A stretch of DNA of 49,741 nt, from positions 1 to 49,741 of the forward strand of contig CALXBK010000010.1 of assembly GCA_944386545.1 (NCBI GenBank). The letters run 5' to 3'. Shown piece after piece: positions 26,507 to 36,030 of the stretch. The notes below the pieces were generated by a model. That model made no database searches and was not told the origin of the DNA. It saw only the letters and a list, made by a program, of their open reading frames with translations. Both the position numbers and the translations under genes were made by a program. Positions within the stretch are counted from its first letter, which is position 1. Every line of letters starts with the position of its first letter. This DNA is from an uncultured Ruminiclostridium sp. (GTDB taxonomy: Bacteria > Bacillota > Clostridia > Oscillospirales > Ruminococcaceae).

Positions 26507-27715
26507 ATGCTTGAATTATTATCTCCCGCAGGCGATACCGAAAGCCTGCTCTCCGCCGTTGATTACGGGTGTGACGCAGTTTATCTCGGAAGCACCATGT
26601 TCGGTATGCGTGCTTCTGCCGCAAAATTCGACTTCGATACGCTGAAAAAGGGCGTTGAATATGCCTCTACAAAGGGAGTGAAGGTTTATCTCACCTGCAA
26701 TACCGTTCCGTCAAACGATGAGATAGAACAGCTCCCCGAATTTATAAAAAACGCCGCCGAGTGCGGTATAAGTGCGGCAATTGTCAGCGATATAGGCAGT
26801 ATCGCCCTTATAAAGCGCACCGTACCCGAGCTTGCCGTACATGTATCGACGCAGGCGGGCGTTGTAAACTATGTTACCGCAAATGAGCTTTACAGGATGG
26901 GGGCTTCCCGTATTGTGCTTGCGAGAGAGGTTGATATAGACAACATCAGGCGCATACGGGAAAAAATCCCCACAGATATGGATATAGAGGCTTTTGTACA
27001 CGGCGCAATGTGCGTTTCCTTTTCGGGCAGATGTCTGCTGTCGAGCTTTATGGTAGGACGTAACGCCAACAAGGGCGAATGTGCCCAGCCGTGCAGATGG
27101 AAGTATCACATCGTCGAAGAAAAACGCCCCGGTCAGTATTATGAGCTTTGCGAGGAGGACGGCGGCTCGTATATCCTTAATGCTAAGGATATGTGCATGA
27201 TAGAGCATTTAAGGGAGCTTGCCGACGCAGGCGTTACCTCCTTCAAAATAGAGGGCAGGGCAAAGTCTGCTTATTACACAGCGGTAGTGACAAACGCCTA
27301 TGCGGCGGCGTTGCAGGCTGTGAGAAACGGCGAGCCTATCCCTGAGTGGGCAGTGAGTGAGGTTTACAAAGTCAGTCACAGACAGTACTGTACAGGCTTT
27401 TACTTTAATAAAGAGGACGCCTTGCAATATTACAAGGACAGCGGATATATAAGGGAATGTGACTTTGTGGGCGTTGTGGACTCCTGCGAAAACGGCAGGG
27501 TAAACATCACCCAGAGAAACTATTTTACCGTACAGGATGAGCTTGAGGTGCTTTCCCCCGGAAAAAAGCCCGTACAGCTCAAAATACCCTATCTTATCAA
27601 TTCCGCAGGTGAAAAAACCGAGATTGCAAACAAGGCTACCGAAAAGCTGTGGTTTGAATACGACGGGCAGTTCCCGCCGCGTTCGATTATCAGAAAGCCC
27701 GTATTTGAAAAATAA
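26507..27715 (+). CDS. Peptidase U32 family protein (TrhP/RlhA-like)
   Basis: The 402-residue protein opens LELLSPAGDTESLLSAVDYGCDAVYLGS and carries the U32 signature EAFVHGAMCVSFSGRCLLSS, then GECAQPCRWKY. These cysteines are the iron-sulfur ligand set known from the family. U32 proteins in bacteria mainly act in tRNA or rRNA hydroxylation with prephenate (TrhP, RlhA), rather than as proteases. The size fits the TrhP group. It precedes the tandem SGNH-like gene by 25 nt and may be cotranscribed with it. Confidence 0.85.
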   Translation: MLELLSPAGDTESLLSAVDYGCDAVYLGSTMFGMRASAAKFDFDTLKKGVEYASTKGVKVYLTCNTVPSNDEIEQLPEFIKNAAECGISAAIVSDIGSIALIKRTVPELAVHVSTQAGVVNYVTANELYRMGASRIVLAREVDIDNIRRIREKIPTDMDIEAFVHGAMCVSFSGRCLLSSFMVGRNANKGECAQPCRWKYHIVEEKRPGQYYELCEEDGGSYILNAKDMCMIEHLRELADAGVTSFKIEGRAKSAYYTAVVTNAYAAALQAVRNGEPIPEWAVSEVYKVSHRQYCTGFYFNKEDALQYYKDSGYIRECDFVGVVDSCENGRVNITQRNYFTVQDELEVLSPGKKPVQLKIPYLINSAGEKTEIANKATEKLWFEYDGQFPPRSIIRKPVFEK

Positions 27716-27740
27716 ACCGCAATTTTGTCGGAGGTGAAGC

Positions 27741-29714
27741 ATGGCTGTGAAATTCTTTCTGCAAGGCTCTGCCGTACTTAAAAAGCTTTTTTGCGGCGCA
27801 GGGTATGAAGCTGACGACCGTGCGCTTATCCTCTCTCCCTTTTCGCTTGTAAGCGGCAGACAGGGTGAGTACACCGCCTGTAATGAATCCCCCAAGGCGG
27901 CACTCGATATAAACAAGGATTTTGAAGCCTATATACAGCAAAGCGATGCGGACTTTGCCGTAATCGACCTTTACACGGCGGCGTCACTTTCCTGCTATAA
28001 GCTCGGCGCCAGCCTTTTTACCGCCTGTACGGCATTTGAAAAATCAAATTTTTACAAAACCCACAGGGACGAATTTGAAAGGCTTTCTCCTCCCTTTGAT
28101 AAAACGCCGCGGCAAGGCTCTCTTGATAATTATGCAAAAATACTGCTTTCCCGCTTTTCGTCCGACAGGATTATTTTTATACGTCTGCAATTCAGCGAGA
28201 GAAAAGCAAAGCACGAGCAGCTCAGAAACGGCAGGCAGTACAGCACGCTGAACCGCAGGATAAGGGAAATTGAGGATTACCTTATACCTCTGTTAAACCC
28301 AGTGGTGATTGATATAGCGGGAGACTTCTTTTTAAGCGGCGAGGACAGCTCTCCCTCGTCCTTTGAGCCGTACTTTTTTGAAAATGTGAGGCTGATACTT
28401 AACCGCATTATCGGCGGAGAAAAGAAAAAAATATACGATACGCCCGACATTGATTTATGGCTTTGGCGTATTCTGAAATACTATGACAGCATGAGCGCAA
28501 GAGCCTTTTATTCATGGCTTCTTGACGATAAACGCTATGCCGCAGACAGGCTTATCCGCTACACCTCAAAAGGCTTTATCGAAAGCAATGCGGTGGCATT
28601 AAAGAGGCTGAAGCTGTCCGAAATATCCGATTTATCGGAAGTGGAGGTCTTTTTCGACGGAGATTTATGCGGCAGGCAGGTTGTTTTGGCGGCAAGGGCA
28701 ATTTCCGCTCTGCTTAAAAACGACCTCTCAAAGCCCGATGAAGTATATTCCGTTATTTTTAAGATAGGGGGCAACGCTCTTTCATTGCTCGCAAAGGTTC
28801 TTGCTGCAAAATTCGGTAAGCAGGTGGGAGCTCACAACGCCGAGGAGGTTTTTTATCTCAGAAACGATAGCATTGCGCTTTCGCAATATTTTGATACCCA
28901 CGCTCCCGTTTTTGTGGATATATGGGGAAGCTGTATTTCAAGAGAATCGGTAAACCCTGCTTTGCAAAACGTATGCGTTCAGAATTACATCTTCAAACAG
29001 CCCTGCGTGCTTGCCTTTGAGCCGCCCGTGCCGCAAGCCGTACCGACTGACCTTGCCATGTTCGACGGCTCATCATGGCGCAGGAAAACCGTATCCGCCG
29101 CCTTTTCGAGAAACGGTGCTGAAATAGTAAAAATGAGCCGCTGTGAGTGGCTGATAGTGGATTTTTACGACCTTATCTGCAAAATGAGAAGCCTTGACGG
29201 ACATCTCTTTGAAGCGGACGAATTTCTTATCCGTATGCCGTTTTACGTCAAAATGGCGAATAAATGCAGGGAAGCGTACATTTTCAGCGATATGGCCGAA
29301 GACGCTTTGAATAACGCTTTCAAGCGTTTTGCAGAGTTTGCTGTAAACAAATACAGAAAAAACATCATACTGATAAAGGCACAGCCAAAATCGGAATATG
29401 TCACTCTTGACGGCACGCTTGCCTCTTTAGCGGATCCCGACGGACTTCTGCCGCGCAAAAGGGAGTTTATAGCACGGTATGAGGAGCTTTTTGCAAGCCT
29501 TACCGACTGCGCCGTAATAGATATATCAAAGTATTTCTATTCAGACGACAGCTTCCCTCTGGGAGGTGCGCATATTGTGCATTACGAAAAGGCGTTTTAT
29601 GAGGAATGCTGTAAATGTATATGCGAAATACTTGGAGGAAGCTCTAAAAGGCTTTATGATACTGTTTCTCCCGATTTGGTATATAAAAGAAATCTTAAAC
29701 TGAACAGAAGCTGA
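27741..29714 (+). CDS. Tandem SGNH/DUF6270-like protein
   Basis: The 657-residue soluble protein seems to contain two related halves. The C-terminal half (about 390-640) begins VDIWGSCISRESVNP, matching the start of DUF6270-type SGNH-like domains, then EWLIVDFYDLICKMRSL. The N-terminal half (about 1-240) carries a parallel FAVIDLYTAASLSCYKL and a parallel end: GGEKKKIYDT in the first copy, GGSSKRLYDT in the second. The first copy lacks the GSCxSR motif. DUF6270 proteins often sit near surface-polysaccharide genes and are thought to modify glycans. That role is inference here. GGAGG precedes the ATG at good distance. Confidence 0.6.
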   Translation: MAVKFFLQGSAVLKKLFCGAGYEADDRALILSPFSLVSGRQGEYTACNESPKAALDINKDFEAYIQQSDADFAVIDLYTAASLSCYKLGASLFTACTAFEKSNFYKTHRDEFERLSPPFDKTPRQGSLDNYAKILLSRFSSDRIIFIRLQFSERKAKHEQLRNGRQYSTLNRRIREIEDYLIPLLNPVVIDIAGDFFLSGEDSSPSSFEPYFFENVRLILNRIIGGEKKKIYDTPDIDLWLWRILKYYDSMSARAFYSWLLDDKRYAADRLIRYTSKGFIESNAVALKRLKLSEISDLSEVEVFFDGDLCGRQVVLAARAISALLKNDLSKPDEVYSVIFKIGGNALSLLAKVLAAKFGKQVGAHNAEEVFYLRNDSIALSQYFDTHAPVFVDIWGSCISRESVNPALQNVCVQNYIFKQPCVLAFEPPVPQAVPTDLAMFDGSSWRRKTVSAAFSRNGAEIVKMSRCEWLIVDFYDLICKMRSLDGHLFEADEFLIRMPFYVKMANKCREAYIFSDMAEDALNNAFKRFAEFAVNKYRKNIILIKAQPKSEYVTLDGTLASLADPDGLLPRKREFIARYEELFASLTDCAVIDISKYFYSDDSFPLGGAHIVHYEKAFYEECCKCICEILGGSSKRLYDTVSPDLVYKRNLKLNRS

Positions 29715-29720
29715 TAAACA

Positions 29721-29753
29721 AAAGCCTTGCAAAAATTGCAAGGCTTTATTTTT
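29721..29753. terminator. Bidirectional terminator between convergent genes
   Basis: AAAGCCTTGCAA (29721-29732) pairs perfectly with TTGCAAGGCTTT (29736-29747), followed by ATTTTT. The A-rich left side gives a T tract on the minus strand, so it can end both the plus-strand SGNH-like gene and the convergent murC transcript. Confidence 0.85.
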
Positions 29754-29793
29754 AAAAAACAGGGTACGGGGGAAAATCCCGAAAACGTTTGTT

Positions 29794-31176
29794 TTATTCA
29801 TATTTTTCTTTAAGAAGCTCTGTTATTCTGTAAGCGACCTTGTAGACATCTCCGCAGCCGAGTGTGATTATCATATCTCCCGATTCGGCATTGTTGGCAA
29901 CGAATTGCGCTACCTCCTCAAAGGTGGGAAACCATTTACAGCCGTCTATTTTCGCCGCCAAGTCGGCGGAGTAAACATTGTAAGTGTTCTTTTCACGGCT
30001 TCCCATAATTTCCGTCAGCACTACCCTATCCGCAATGGAGAGCGCGTCTGCAAAATCGTCCATCAGCGTTGCGGTACGGGAGTAGGTGAAGGGCTGATGT
30101 ACCGCCCATACCCGCTTGAAATCCGTCATCGCCTTTGCGGTCTTCAGTGTTGCGGCTATCTCGGCGGGATGATGCGCATAGTCGTCAACCACGGTTATCC
30201 CGCGGATGTCGCAAAGCCGTTCAAAACGCCTGCCTGCGCCGAAAAAGGTTTCAAGTCCCTTATTCAGCGAAGCAATTTCCGCACCTGCCGCAATTGCGGC
30301 GGCACAGGCGGCTACGGCGTTAAGCACATTGTGCGCGCCGGGAACATGAATGGAAATGCGGTCAAGTTTTCTGCCGTTCTCTATCAAATCAAAATCAGTC
30401 CTGAAATCCGTTATTCTCTCGATATTTTCGGGGTAATAGCGGTTTTTTGACGTTTCGCCGAAGGTGATTATCTCCTTGTCAAAGCTTGACGCATTTACCG
30501 CCTCTACGGTGTTGTCATCATCGCCGTTTATCACAAGAATATCCGTTGTCCTGTCGCAGAATTTTGTAAAGGACGCCTTTAAATTGTCCATAGTCTTGAA
30601 GTAATCAAGATGGTCGGCGTCAATATTGAGTATTACAGATATGTTCGGGAAAAGATGTAAAAAGGTGTTTGAAAATTCGCACGCCTCGCATACCATTACA
30701 TCGCTTGAGCCTGCTCTGCCGCTTCCCGCTATCGCCCTGAGCTTGCCGCCGATAACAGCGGAAAGGTCAATGCCCTGTGCCAAGAATATATGGGTGAGCA
30801 TTGATGACGTGGTAGTTTTTCCGTGCGTACCCGAAACGCATACCGCCTTGTCGTACTTGCTTGTCACAAGACCTAAAAGCTCGCACCGTTCAAGCGTTAA
30901 AACTCCGCTTTCCCTTGCGGCGATAAGCTCGGGGTTGTCGCTCATGATTGCGGCGGTGTAGATAATAAGGTCTGCGCCCTCTATATTTTCGGCGCGCTGT
31001 CCCATATACACCTTTATTCCCATGCTGCGTACAGCTTTAAGGGTTTCGGTTTCGTTGTTGTCCGAGCCTGTCAGATAGTAGCCCTTGCTGTGCAGGATTT
31101 GCGCCAGCGGATACATTCCGCTTCCGCCTATTCCTATAAAATGAATGTGTTTTTTTCCTTTGAGGAAATCTTCCAT
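29794..31176 (-). CDS. murC: UDP-N-acetylmuramate--L-alanine ligase
   Basis: The 460-residue protein is full length. HFIGIGGSGMYPLAQIL binds the UDP-sugar, VSGTHGKTTTSSML is the P-loop, and VVDDYAHHPAEIAATL is the C-terminal Mur ligase motif. It adds L-alanine to UDP-MurNAc, the first amino acid step of peptidoglycan precursor synthesis. It is transcribed divergently from spoVG across a 125-nt gap, with an AAAGGATC-type ribosome binding site before the ATG. Confidence 0.97.
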   Translation of the reverse strand: MEDFLKGKKHIHFIGIGGSGMYPLAQILHSKGYYLTGSDNNETETLKAVRSMGIKVYMGQRAENIEGADLIIYTAAIMSDNPELIAARESGVLTLERCELLGLVTSKYDKAVCVSGTHGKTTTSSMLTHIFLAQGIDLSAVIGGKLRAIAGSGRAGSSDVMVCEACEFSNTFLHLFPNISVILNIDADHLDYFKTMDNLKASFTKFCDRTTDILVINGDDDNTVEAVNASSFDKEIITFGETSKNRYYPENIERITDFRTDFDLIENGRKLDRISIHVPGAHNVLNAVAACAAAIAAGAEIASLNKGLETFFGAGRRFERLCDIRGITVVDDYAHHPAEIAATLKTAKAMTDFKRVWAVHQPFTYSRTATLMDDFADALSIADRVVLTEIMGSREKNTYNVYSADLAAKIDGCKWFPTFEEVAQFVANNAESGDMIITLGCGDVYKVAYRITELLKEKYE

Positions 31177-31301
31177 AGATGCGATCCTTTCGCCTTATGT
31201 CGGTATGTTTTTGTGTTTCGTCAAGTATTTCCTTACGCCCATTGTATATTATGCCGCCAAAATACATAAAATAATCACTGAAAGAAGAAAGGACAGGTTT
31301 T

Positions 31302-31562
31302 ATGACAATAAGCGACATTAAAATCAGAAAGATTATGCAGGAGGGCAGGCTCAGAGCCGTTGTTTCATTGACGCTGGATAATTCCGTTGCCGTGCATGAT
31401 ATACGCCTTATTCAGGGCGAGGACAGGCTGTTTGTTGCCATGCCCTGCCGCCGTGACGAAAACGGGCGTTTTCGGGATATTGTGCATCCGATACACACTG
31501 AAATCAGAAATGAGATGGAAAGCCGTATTATCGAAGCGTATAACAGCACGATGTCGGATTAG
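31302..31562 (+). CDS. spoVG: SpoVG regulator
   Basis: The 86-residue protein matches SpoVG over its full length: ISDIKIRKI, GRLRAVVSLTLDNSVAVHDIRLI, and FVAMPCRRDENGRFRDIVHPI. SpoVG is a small nucleic-acid binding regulator of septation, sporulation and other post-transcriptional targets. It is usually driven by sigma-H, but I could not place a convincing sigma-H site in the 125-nt gap. AAAGGACAGG precedes the ATG. Its stop codon overlaps the convergent stop of the NUDIX gene by 4 nt. Confidence 0.95.
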   Translation: MTISDIKIRKIMQEGRLRAVVSLTLDNSVAVHDIRLIQGEDRLFVAMPCRRDENGRFRDIVHPIHTEIRNEMESRIIEAYNSTMSD

Positions 31563-32092
31563 CCCAGCAGAGCCTTTGCCTTAAGCAGGGCAAGCTGTGT
31601 TTTGCCGTCCTCTATTTCGCCGTTCAGCACCATTTCAACCGCCTTGTCGAGAGGAATTTTTTCAATCTCCAAAAACTCATCGTCGTCAAGGTGCTGCTCG
31701 CCGCTTTCAAGTCCCGTAGCGAGATACATGTGAGTTATTTCACGGCAGTATGCGGGAGTTGGTATCATGTATCCCATATAGCGAAACTGCTTGCAGATAC
31801 AGCCGGTTTCTTCCTTAAGCTCACGCAGTCCCGCCTCTCTGTGGTCCTCGCCCTCATTGAGCTTTCCTGCGGGAATTTCCATAAGCACCTTGCCAAAGGG
31901 GTATCTGAACTGCTTTACAAAGATAACCTCGCCGTTGTCGGTTATCGGAACTACCCCCACGCCGCCGCTGTGACAGATAACGTCGCGGCTTACATTTTCG
32001 CCGTTTTCAAGCTCTACCGTGTCACGGCATACCGTGAGAATTTTTCCTTCGTATTTTACTTCGCTTGCTATCTTTTTTTCAAATAAATGCAT
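31559..32092 (-). CDS. ADP-ribose pyrophosphatase-like NUDIX hydrolase
   Basis: The 177-residue protein starts at the ATG at 32090-32092 (MHLFEKKIASE). In-frame sequence upstream reads into the yfhO gene and lacks a good start. It carries a complete Nudix box, GKLNEGEDHREAGLRELKEETG (residue span about 78-99), with all catalytic glutamates, and the EIPAGKL lead-in typical of ADP-ribose pyrophosphatases. It follows yfhO by 40 nt and shares its last bases with spoVG on the other strand, so the two transcripts end head-on without a spacer. Confidence 0.88.
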   Translation of the reverse strand: MHLFEKKIASEVKYEGKILTVCRDTVELENGENVSRDVICHSGGVGVVPITDNGEVIFVKQFRYPFGKVLMEIPAGKLNEGEDHREAGLRELKEETGCICKQFRYMGYMIPTPAYCREITHMYLATGLESGEQHLDDDEFLEIEKIPLDKAVEMVLNGEIEDGKTQLALLKAKALLG

Positions 32093-32132
32093 ATCGCTTG
32101 CCTTTCTCCAGCCTGATTTTCGGCGGGTGTTT

Positions 32133-34670
32133 TTATTGTCGGTTTTCTTTATCCTCTGTTTTGGACGTATCCTTTTCGCTGCTTTGCTGAACGTCGGCTT
32201 CCTTTTCACTTTGATTGATTTTCGTCTGCTTTGAAAGCATACGGATATAAGCGTTGTGGTTTGCCACATTTTCAAGCTGATAATCCCCGTAAAGGTGTGC
32301 GTCGGGATTGGGAGAATAATGGAATACCTTTTTCAGCACGAGGTAGTAAATTACAAGAATAACTATTGATATAACGGTAATCAAAGCTCCTGCTTTAAGT
32401 CCGGGCGTAACATAGCTGAATACTATCTCACAGCTTCCCGCAGGTATCTTTATACCCATAACTCCGCAGTTTACCTTTTCAACCTCCACAGGCTCTCCGT
32501 TTACGGTTGCGCTCCAGCCGCTTTCCCAAGGAACGGTAAATACCACAAATCTGTCTGTATCAAAGCTTGATGTTGCGGTAAAGCCGTTTGAAACAGGGGT
32601 AAAGGTATCGACGGTTGTTTTCGCAAGCTCTGCACAGTCCTTTTTAAAGGTTTCATAGGTAAATGTTGTCTGCTTGTCAATGGGAAGCTCCGTAAGCACA
32701 TCGGAGTATTTTTCAATCTGCTCGTCTGTCAGCACAACGGCACGGACAAGCATATTGTCGCGATTGCTCTTTCCCGTATCGTCATAATCCTCTGTGCTGA
32801 TATATGCGCTGTTTGAGTAGCCCATCGGGATAAAGCACTTGTTTTCATAAATCGTAAAGCCATCCTGCTCGTCGATTTTTTCAAAATTTGCAAGACCTTC
32901 AAGCAGATTTTTGGTATCCTTGTAATTTGTTTTATAATCTTGTATTACAAGATATTTTGTTGAATTTACCGAGCGCATTGCGTAAAATGTGCCGTCAGGA
33001 TCGGTGTTTACCGAACGGTTAAAGCCCATTTCGTCATAGTATTCAAAAGCCGGGCCGGGCAGAATACTGTGGAAGCTTCTGAAGCCGTATTCTCCCCACA
33101 GCATATTTGCGTTGTTGGTAACGCCGTAGGTTTCCACTCTGTAAAAGCCGTCGTCCTCAAATTCTATCTCGGCGTCCACAATGCTGTTGTAGTCCCCGAC
33201 CTTAGGACCTATCGCGCGGCCGTAAATTATTGTATAATAGGAAAAGCCGAGGCAGGCAACAATAGTAAAGCAGAATGCCCTGTGCAAAAATGCGCCTGTT
33301 TTTTGCTTGCCCTTGTTTTTTACGAGATACCAGCATACTATGATTGCGGCAACGGCAAGCGTAACCGAAATCCAGAACGGAATTACCTCTCCGGGCAGCC
33401 GGAATAATTCCGACACCTTTGTCGTAGTGGTATCGCCTGTTGCGGCGTCGGTAACGTTCTTTGAAACCTTTGACGGGAGTATTCCGACCATGGAAATAAG
33501 CGCAACCGCAAAGGCACACCATTTAAGTCCGTATTTCATATCCGCACTGCGGCTTTCAAGAATTTGCGCAGTCATGAAGCAACAAATGAGAATGGGCATA
33601 TAGAACCATCTCGTATAGAAATTGTTGTTGAACATTACAAAGGTCGAATTAAGCACGGGTACAAGTGCAAACAACAGGCAGACAGGGATAAGGAATTTTG
33701 CCCAGTGTTTTTTCTTGAACTTTAAGAAGGTGATAACGCCCGACATCGAGAACAACGGCAGATATGCCGCAACGCTTGCCCATCTTGCGGAGGAGTCGGG
33801 GAAGAAATTCTGTCTTGCAGGAATATCCGCAGGGAAGAAAAGGCTCTGGAATATAATGCCGTAACGCTGTGAGGGATTGTGGAATACCATATTCCAGCCG
33901 TCAAGCGTTTCTCCCGAACGGGGAACGTCAAAACAGCTTATCGCCGCAGGCAGGAACATTACACCTGCAAGCAGTACGCCCATAACCGACTCAAAGGCGA
34001 GAATGAGAAAGGTTTTGAAATCAACCGTAAATTTGGGGTCCGAACAGCGGCAGACATAGTAAATAATCAGGAATACACATTCTCCCGCAAAGAAGAAGTA
34101 GTTGACAAAGGCGTTAAGCGCAACGGTAAGCGCAAAAAGCACTCTGCGCTTGTTGATTACCGCTTCTTCAAGGGCAATCAGCATAAGCGGGAATACAACC
34201 ATTGCTTCATGGAAGTGGTTGAAGAAAACGTTGTACATCGAAAAGCCCGAAAAAGCGTACAGCAGACCGCCGATAAGCGCAGACTTAGGATTTTTTACAA
34301 ATCTTCTGATATACGCAAAGGCAAACAGACTGCAACAGGAGAGCTTGAGTATCAGAAGCGGAGCCATCAGATACTTTGAAAACTCTGCGGGGAAGGGTAC
34401 AGTCAGCCAAAAGAACGGGCTGCCGAGGGTATAGAAGGAGTAAGAGCCGATGAAGTTTGCCCCCATATCCGTTTGCCAGTCCCACATAAAGCTGCCGTTT
34501 TTTATAACCTCGTTGCAATGATAATAAAACGGTATCTGCTGTGCATTGTAATCACCGTAATAGATGAAATATCCGCCGTCAATGATAACAAACGGCAGAA
34601 ACAGAATAAGTCCCATCACAGCGGCGGTAAAAAACGCCTTGCGATAGTATTTCATTTCGCTTTTGTACAT
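32133..34670 (-). CDS. YfhO-family membrane protein
   Basis: The 845-residue protein starts with FFTAAVMGLILFLPFVIIDGGYFIYYGDYNAQQIPFY (landmark across 13-49), typical of YfhO. It has about 12 hydrophobic segments in the first 470 residues, an extracytoplasmic domain (about 500-755, ending VPWESGWSATVNGEPVEVEKVNCGVMGIKI) and a final helix near 765-785. YfhO proteins in Bacillus and Listeria are GT-C-like enzymes that glycosylate lipoteichoic acid or related polymers. The target here is unknown. A Lys/Glu-rich cytoplasmic tail follows. It lies between the homocysteine methyltransferase and NUDIX genes. Confidence 0.88.
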   Translation of the reverse strand: MYKSEMKYYRKAFFTAAVMGLILFLPFVIIDGGYFIYYGDYNAQQIPFYYHCNEVIKNGSFMWDWQTDMGANFIGSYSFYTLGSPFFWLTVPFPAEFSKYLMAPLLILKLSCCSLFAFAYIRRFVKNPKSALIGGLLYAFSGFSMYNVFFNHFHEAMVVFPLMLIALEEAVINKRRVLFALTVALNAFVNYFFFAGECVFLIIYYVCRCSDPKFTVDFKTFLILAFESVMGVLLAGVMFLPAAISCFDVPRSGETLDGWNMVFHNPSQRYGIIFQSLFFPADIPARQNFFPDSSARWASVAAYLPLFSMSGVITFLKFKKKHWAKFLIPVCLLFALVPVLNSTFVMFNNNFYTRWFYMPILICCFMTAQILESRSADMKYGLKWCAFAVALISMVGILPSKVSKNVTDAATGDTTTTKVSELFRLPGEVIPFWISVTLAVAAIIVCWYLVKNKGKQKTGAFLHRAFCFTIVACLGFSYYTIIYGRAIGPKVGDYNSIVDAEIEFEDDGFYRVETYGVTNNANMLWGEYGFRSFHSILPGPAFEYYDEMGFNRSVNTDPDGTFYAMRSVNSTKYLVIQDYKTNYKDTKNLLEGLANFEKIDEQDGFTIYENKCFIPMGYSNSAYISTEDYDDTGKSNRDNMLVRAVVLTDEQIEKYSDVLTELPIDKQTTFTYETFKKDCAELAKTTVDTFTPVSNGFTATSSFDTDRFVVFTVPWESGWSATVNGEPVEVEKVNCGVMGIKIPAGSCEIVFSYVTPGLKAGALITVISIVILVIYYLVLKKVFHYSPNPDAHLYGDYQLENVANHNAYIRMLSKQTKINQSEKEADVQQSSEKDTSKTEDKENRQ

Positions 34671-34701
34671 TTTTTGTCAATTCCTTTTCTGTATGAAGCC
34701 C

Positions 34702-34720
34702 TGCGGAAAGCAGGGCGTAA
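34702..34720 (-). other. Hairpin between the Hcy-methyltransferase and yfhO genes
   Basis: GCCCTGC and GCAGGGC form a 7-bp stem around a 5-nt loop within the 85-nt gap. The T tract on the minus strand is poor, so it may be an attenuator or mRNA-stabilising hairpin rather than a full terminator. Confidence 0.4.
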
Positions 34721-34755
34721 TTAATATTCAGAGCGTCATTAATATGAATTAAGCA

Positions 34756-36000
34756 TCAATAAATTACTGCTCCGTATTTTTTTGCTATTCCTTCAAGCGT
34801 CTGCGGCTCTATTGAAGAATTAGAATCTATGATAGCCCGCCCCTGATACAGCATAAGAGCCATTTTGAGGGAAATTACGTTATCCGATAAAAACGCGGTC
34901 GGCAAAGTCGCCATGTGCATATTCCGTCCGAAGTCGATAGCGTCATCGGGAGAATTTATGCTGATTGTAAGCACGTCATAGCTTTGCGAGCACATTTCCG
35001 TAATGGCGTCGGACATATCCGGCTCACATCGGACAGCGGGAGAAAACTCCGTTGTCTGCGGGTCAAGGAAGAACATCTGGTTTTCCGTTGCAAAGGCAAG
35101 CGAGGTATCCTGCTTTTTCGTATCGCTGCAAACGGAAAAATCATTATCGGACAGCATATCGGATATTGCCCTTAAATGCTCGCCCGAAGCAAAGCGACAG
35201 CCGCCTGCAAGCTCTGCGCCGTTTTGCATTGCCTCTTTTACCGAAAGCGCAAGCTCGAAGGGTGGGATAATACGCTTTTCGTCGTTTTGGTATTCCACTG
35301 CGTCGGGCTTTGCTATAAGCGGAATTTTGGCATAGGGTGCGAGCGTTTTTATAATATCTGCGACAATTTTCGGCGAGGTACAGCTAAGTCCGAACGCGCC
35401 GACCCCCATTTCCTGAAGCACAAGCAGAGCGCACAGAGCGTTCGTGCCTATATCCGTATCGCCGTCCTCGTCCACCTGCATTGTAAGTATTATCGGTTTG
35501 TTTTCCTTTTTGCATGCAAGCACAGCGGCACGCATATTCCAAAGCGTGGGTACGGATTCGATTGAAAACAAATCGCAGTAAGGCGACAGCGCCTTTACCT
35601 GATTTGAGTAAACCGACATTATCTCCGTAAAGGTGCTGTCACCGTAAGGCTCGATATAAAGTCCCGTGGTTGAAAGACAGCCTGCTATCAGCGCCTTGCC
35701 GTGAAAGTTGTCATAAGTAATTTTTGCGGCGGCAATGTTAAGCTCCTCGGTTTTAGAATCAAGTCCGTATTTTTTCAGGTTTTCGCTGTTTGCACCGTGC
35801 GTTGCGGTACGCAGTATCTGTGCACCGCCGCTTAAAAACTCACTCTGGAGCTCTATAAGAGCGTCGGGGTGCTGCAGAGCAAAAACCGGCAGCGGTACGC
35901 TTTCGTCATAGCCGTATTTTGTAAGTCCTGTGCCGATACCGCCGTCAAGGAGTATCGGCTTTGGTAAGGGTATATCCATAGGGGCGGGATAACTGTCCAT
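34756..36000 (-). CDS. Homocysteine S-methyltransferase family protein
   Basis: The 414-residue protein starts with PILLDGGIGTGLTKYG and has ATHGANSENLKKYGL and GLSCTSP (C207), all typical of the Hcy-binding barrel of MetH, BHMT and MmuM enzymes. The canonical GGCC zinc site reads GGCR (C268, R269), so one of the three zinc-ligand cysteines is replaced. A C-terminal extension of about 120 residues has no clear family and lacks cobalamin-binding motifs. It may be an altered methyltransferase or inactive. It starts 30 nt after argS with AAGGAAA as ribosome binding site. Confidence 0.75.
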   Translation of the reverse strand: MDSYPAPMDIPLPKPILLDGGIGTGLTKYGYDESVPLPVFALQHPDALIELQSEFLSGGAQILRTATHGANSENLKKYGLDSKTEELNIAAAKITYDNFHGKALIAGCLSTTGLYIEPYGDSTFTEIMSVYSNQVKALSPYCDLFSIESVPTLWNMRAAVLACKKENKPIILTMQVDEDGDTDIGTNALCALLVLQEMGVGAFGLSCTSPKIVADIIKTLAPYAKIPLIAKPDAVEYQNDEKRIIPPFELALSVKEAMQNGAELAGGCRFASGEHLRAISDMLSDNDFSVCSDTKKQDTSLAFATENQMFFLDPQTTEFSPAVRCEPDMSDAITEMCSQSYDVLTISINSPDDAIDFGRNMHMATLPTAFLSDNVISLKMALMLYQGRAIIDSNSSIEPQTLEGIAKKYGAVIY

Positions 36001-36030
36001 AGGTTTTCCTTTCTTGAATTGTAAAGATAT

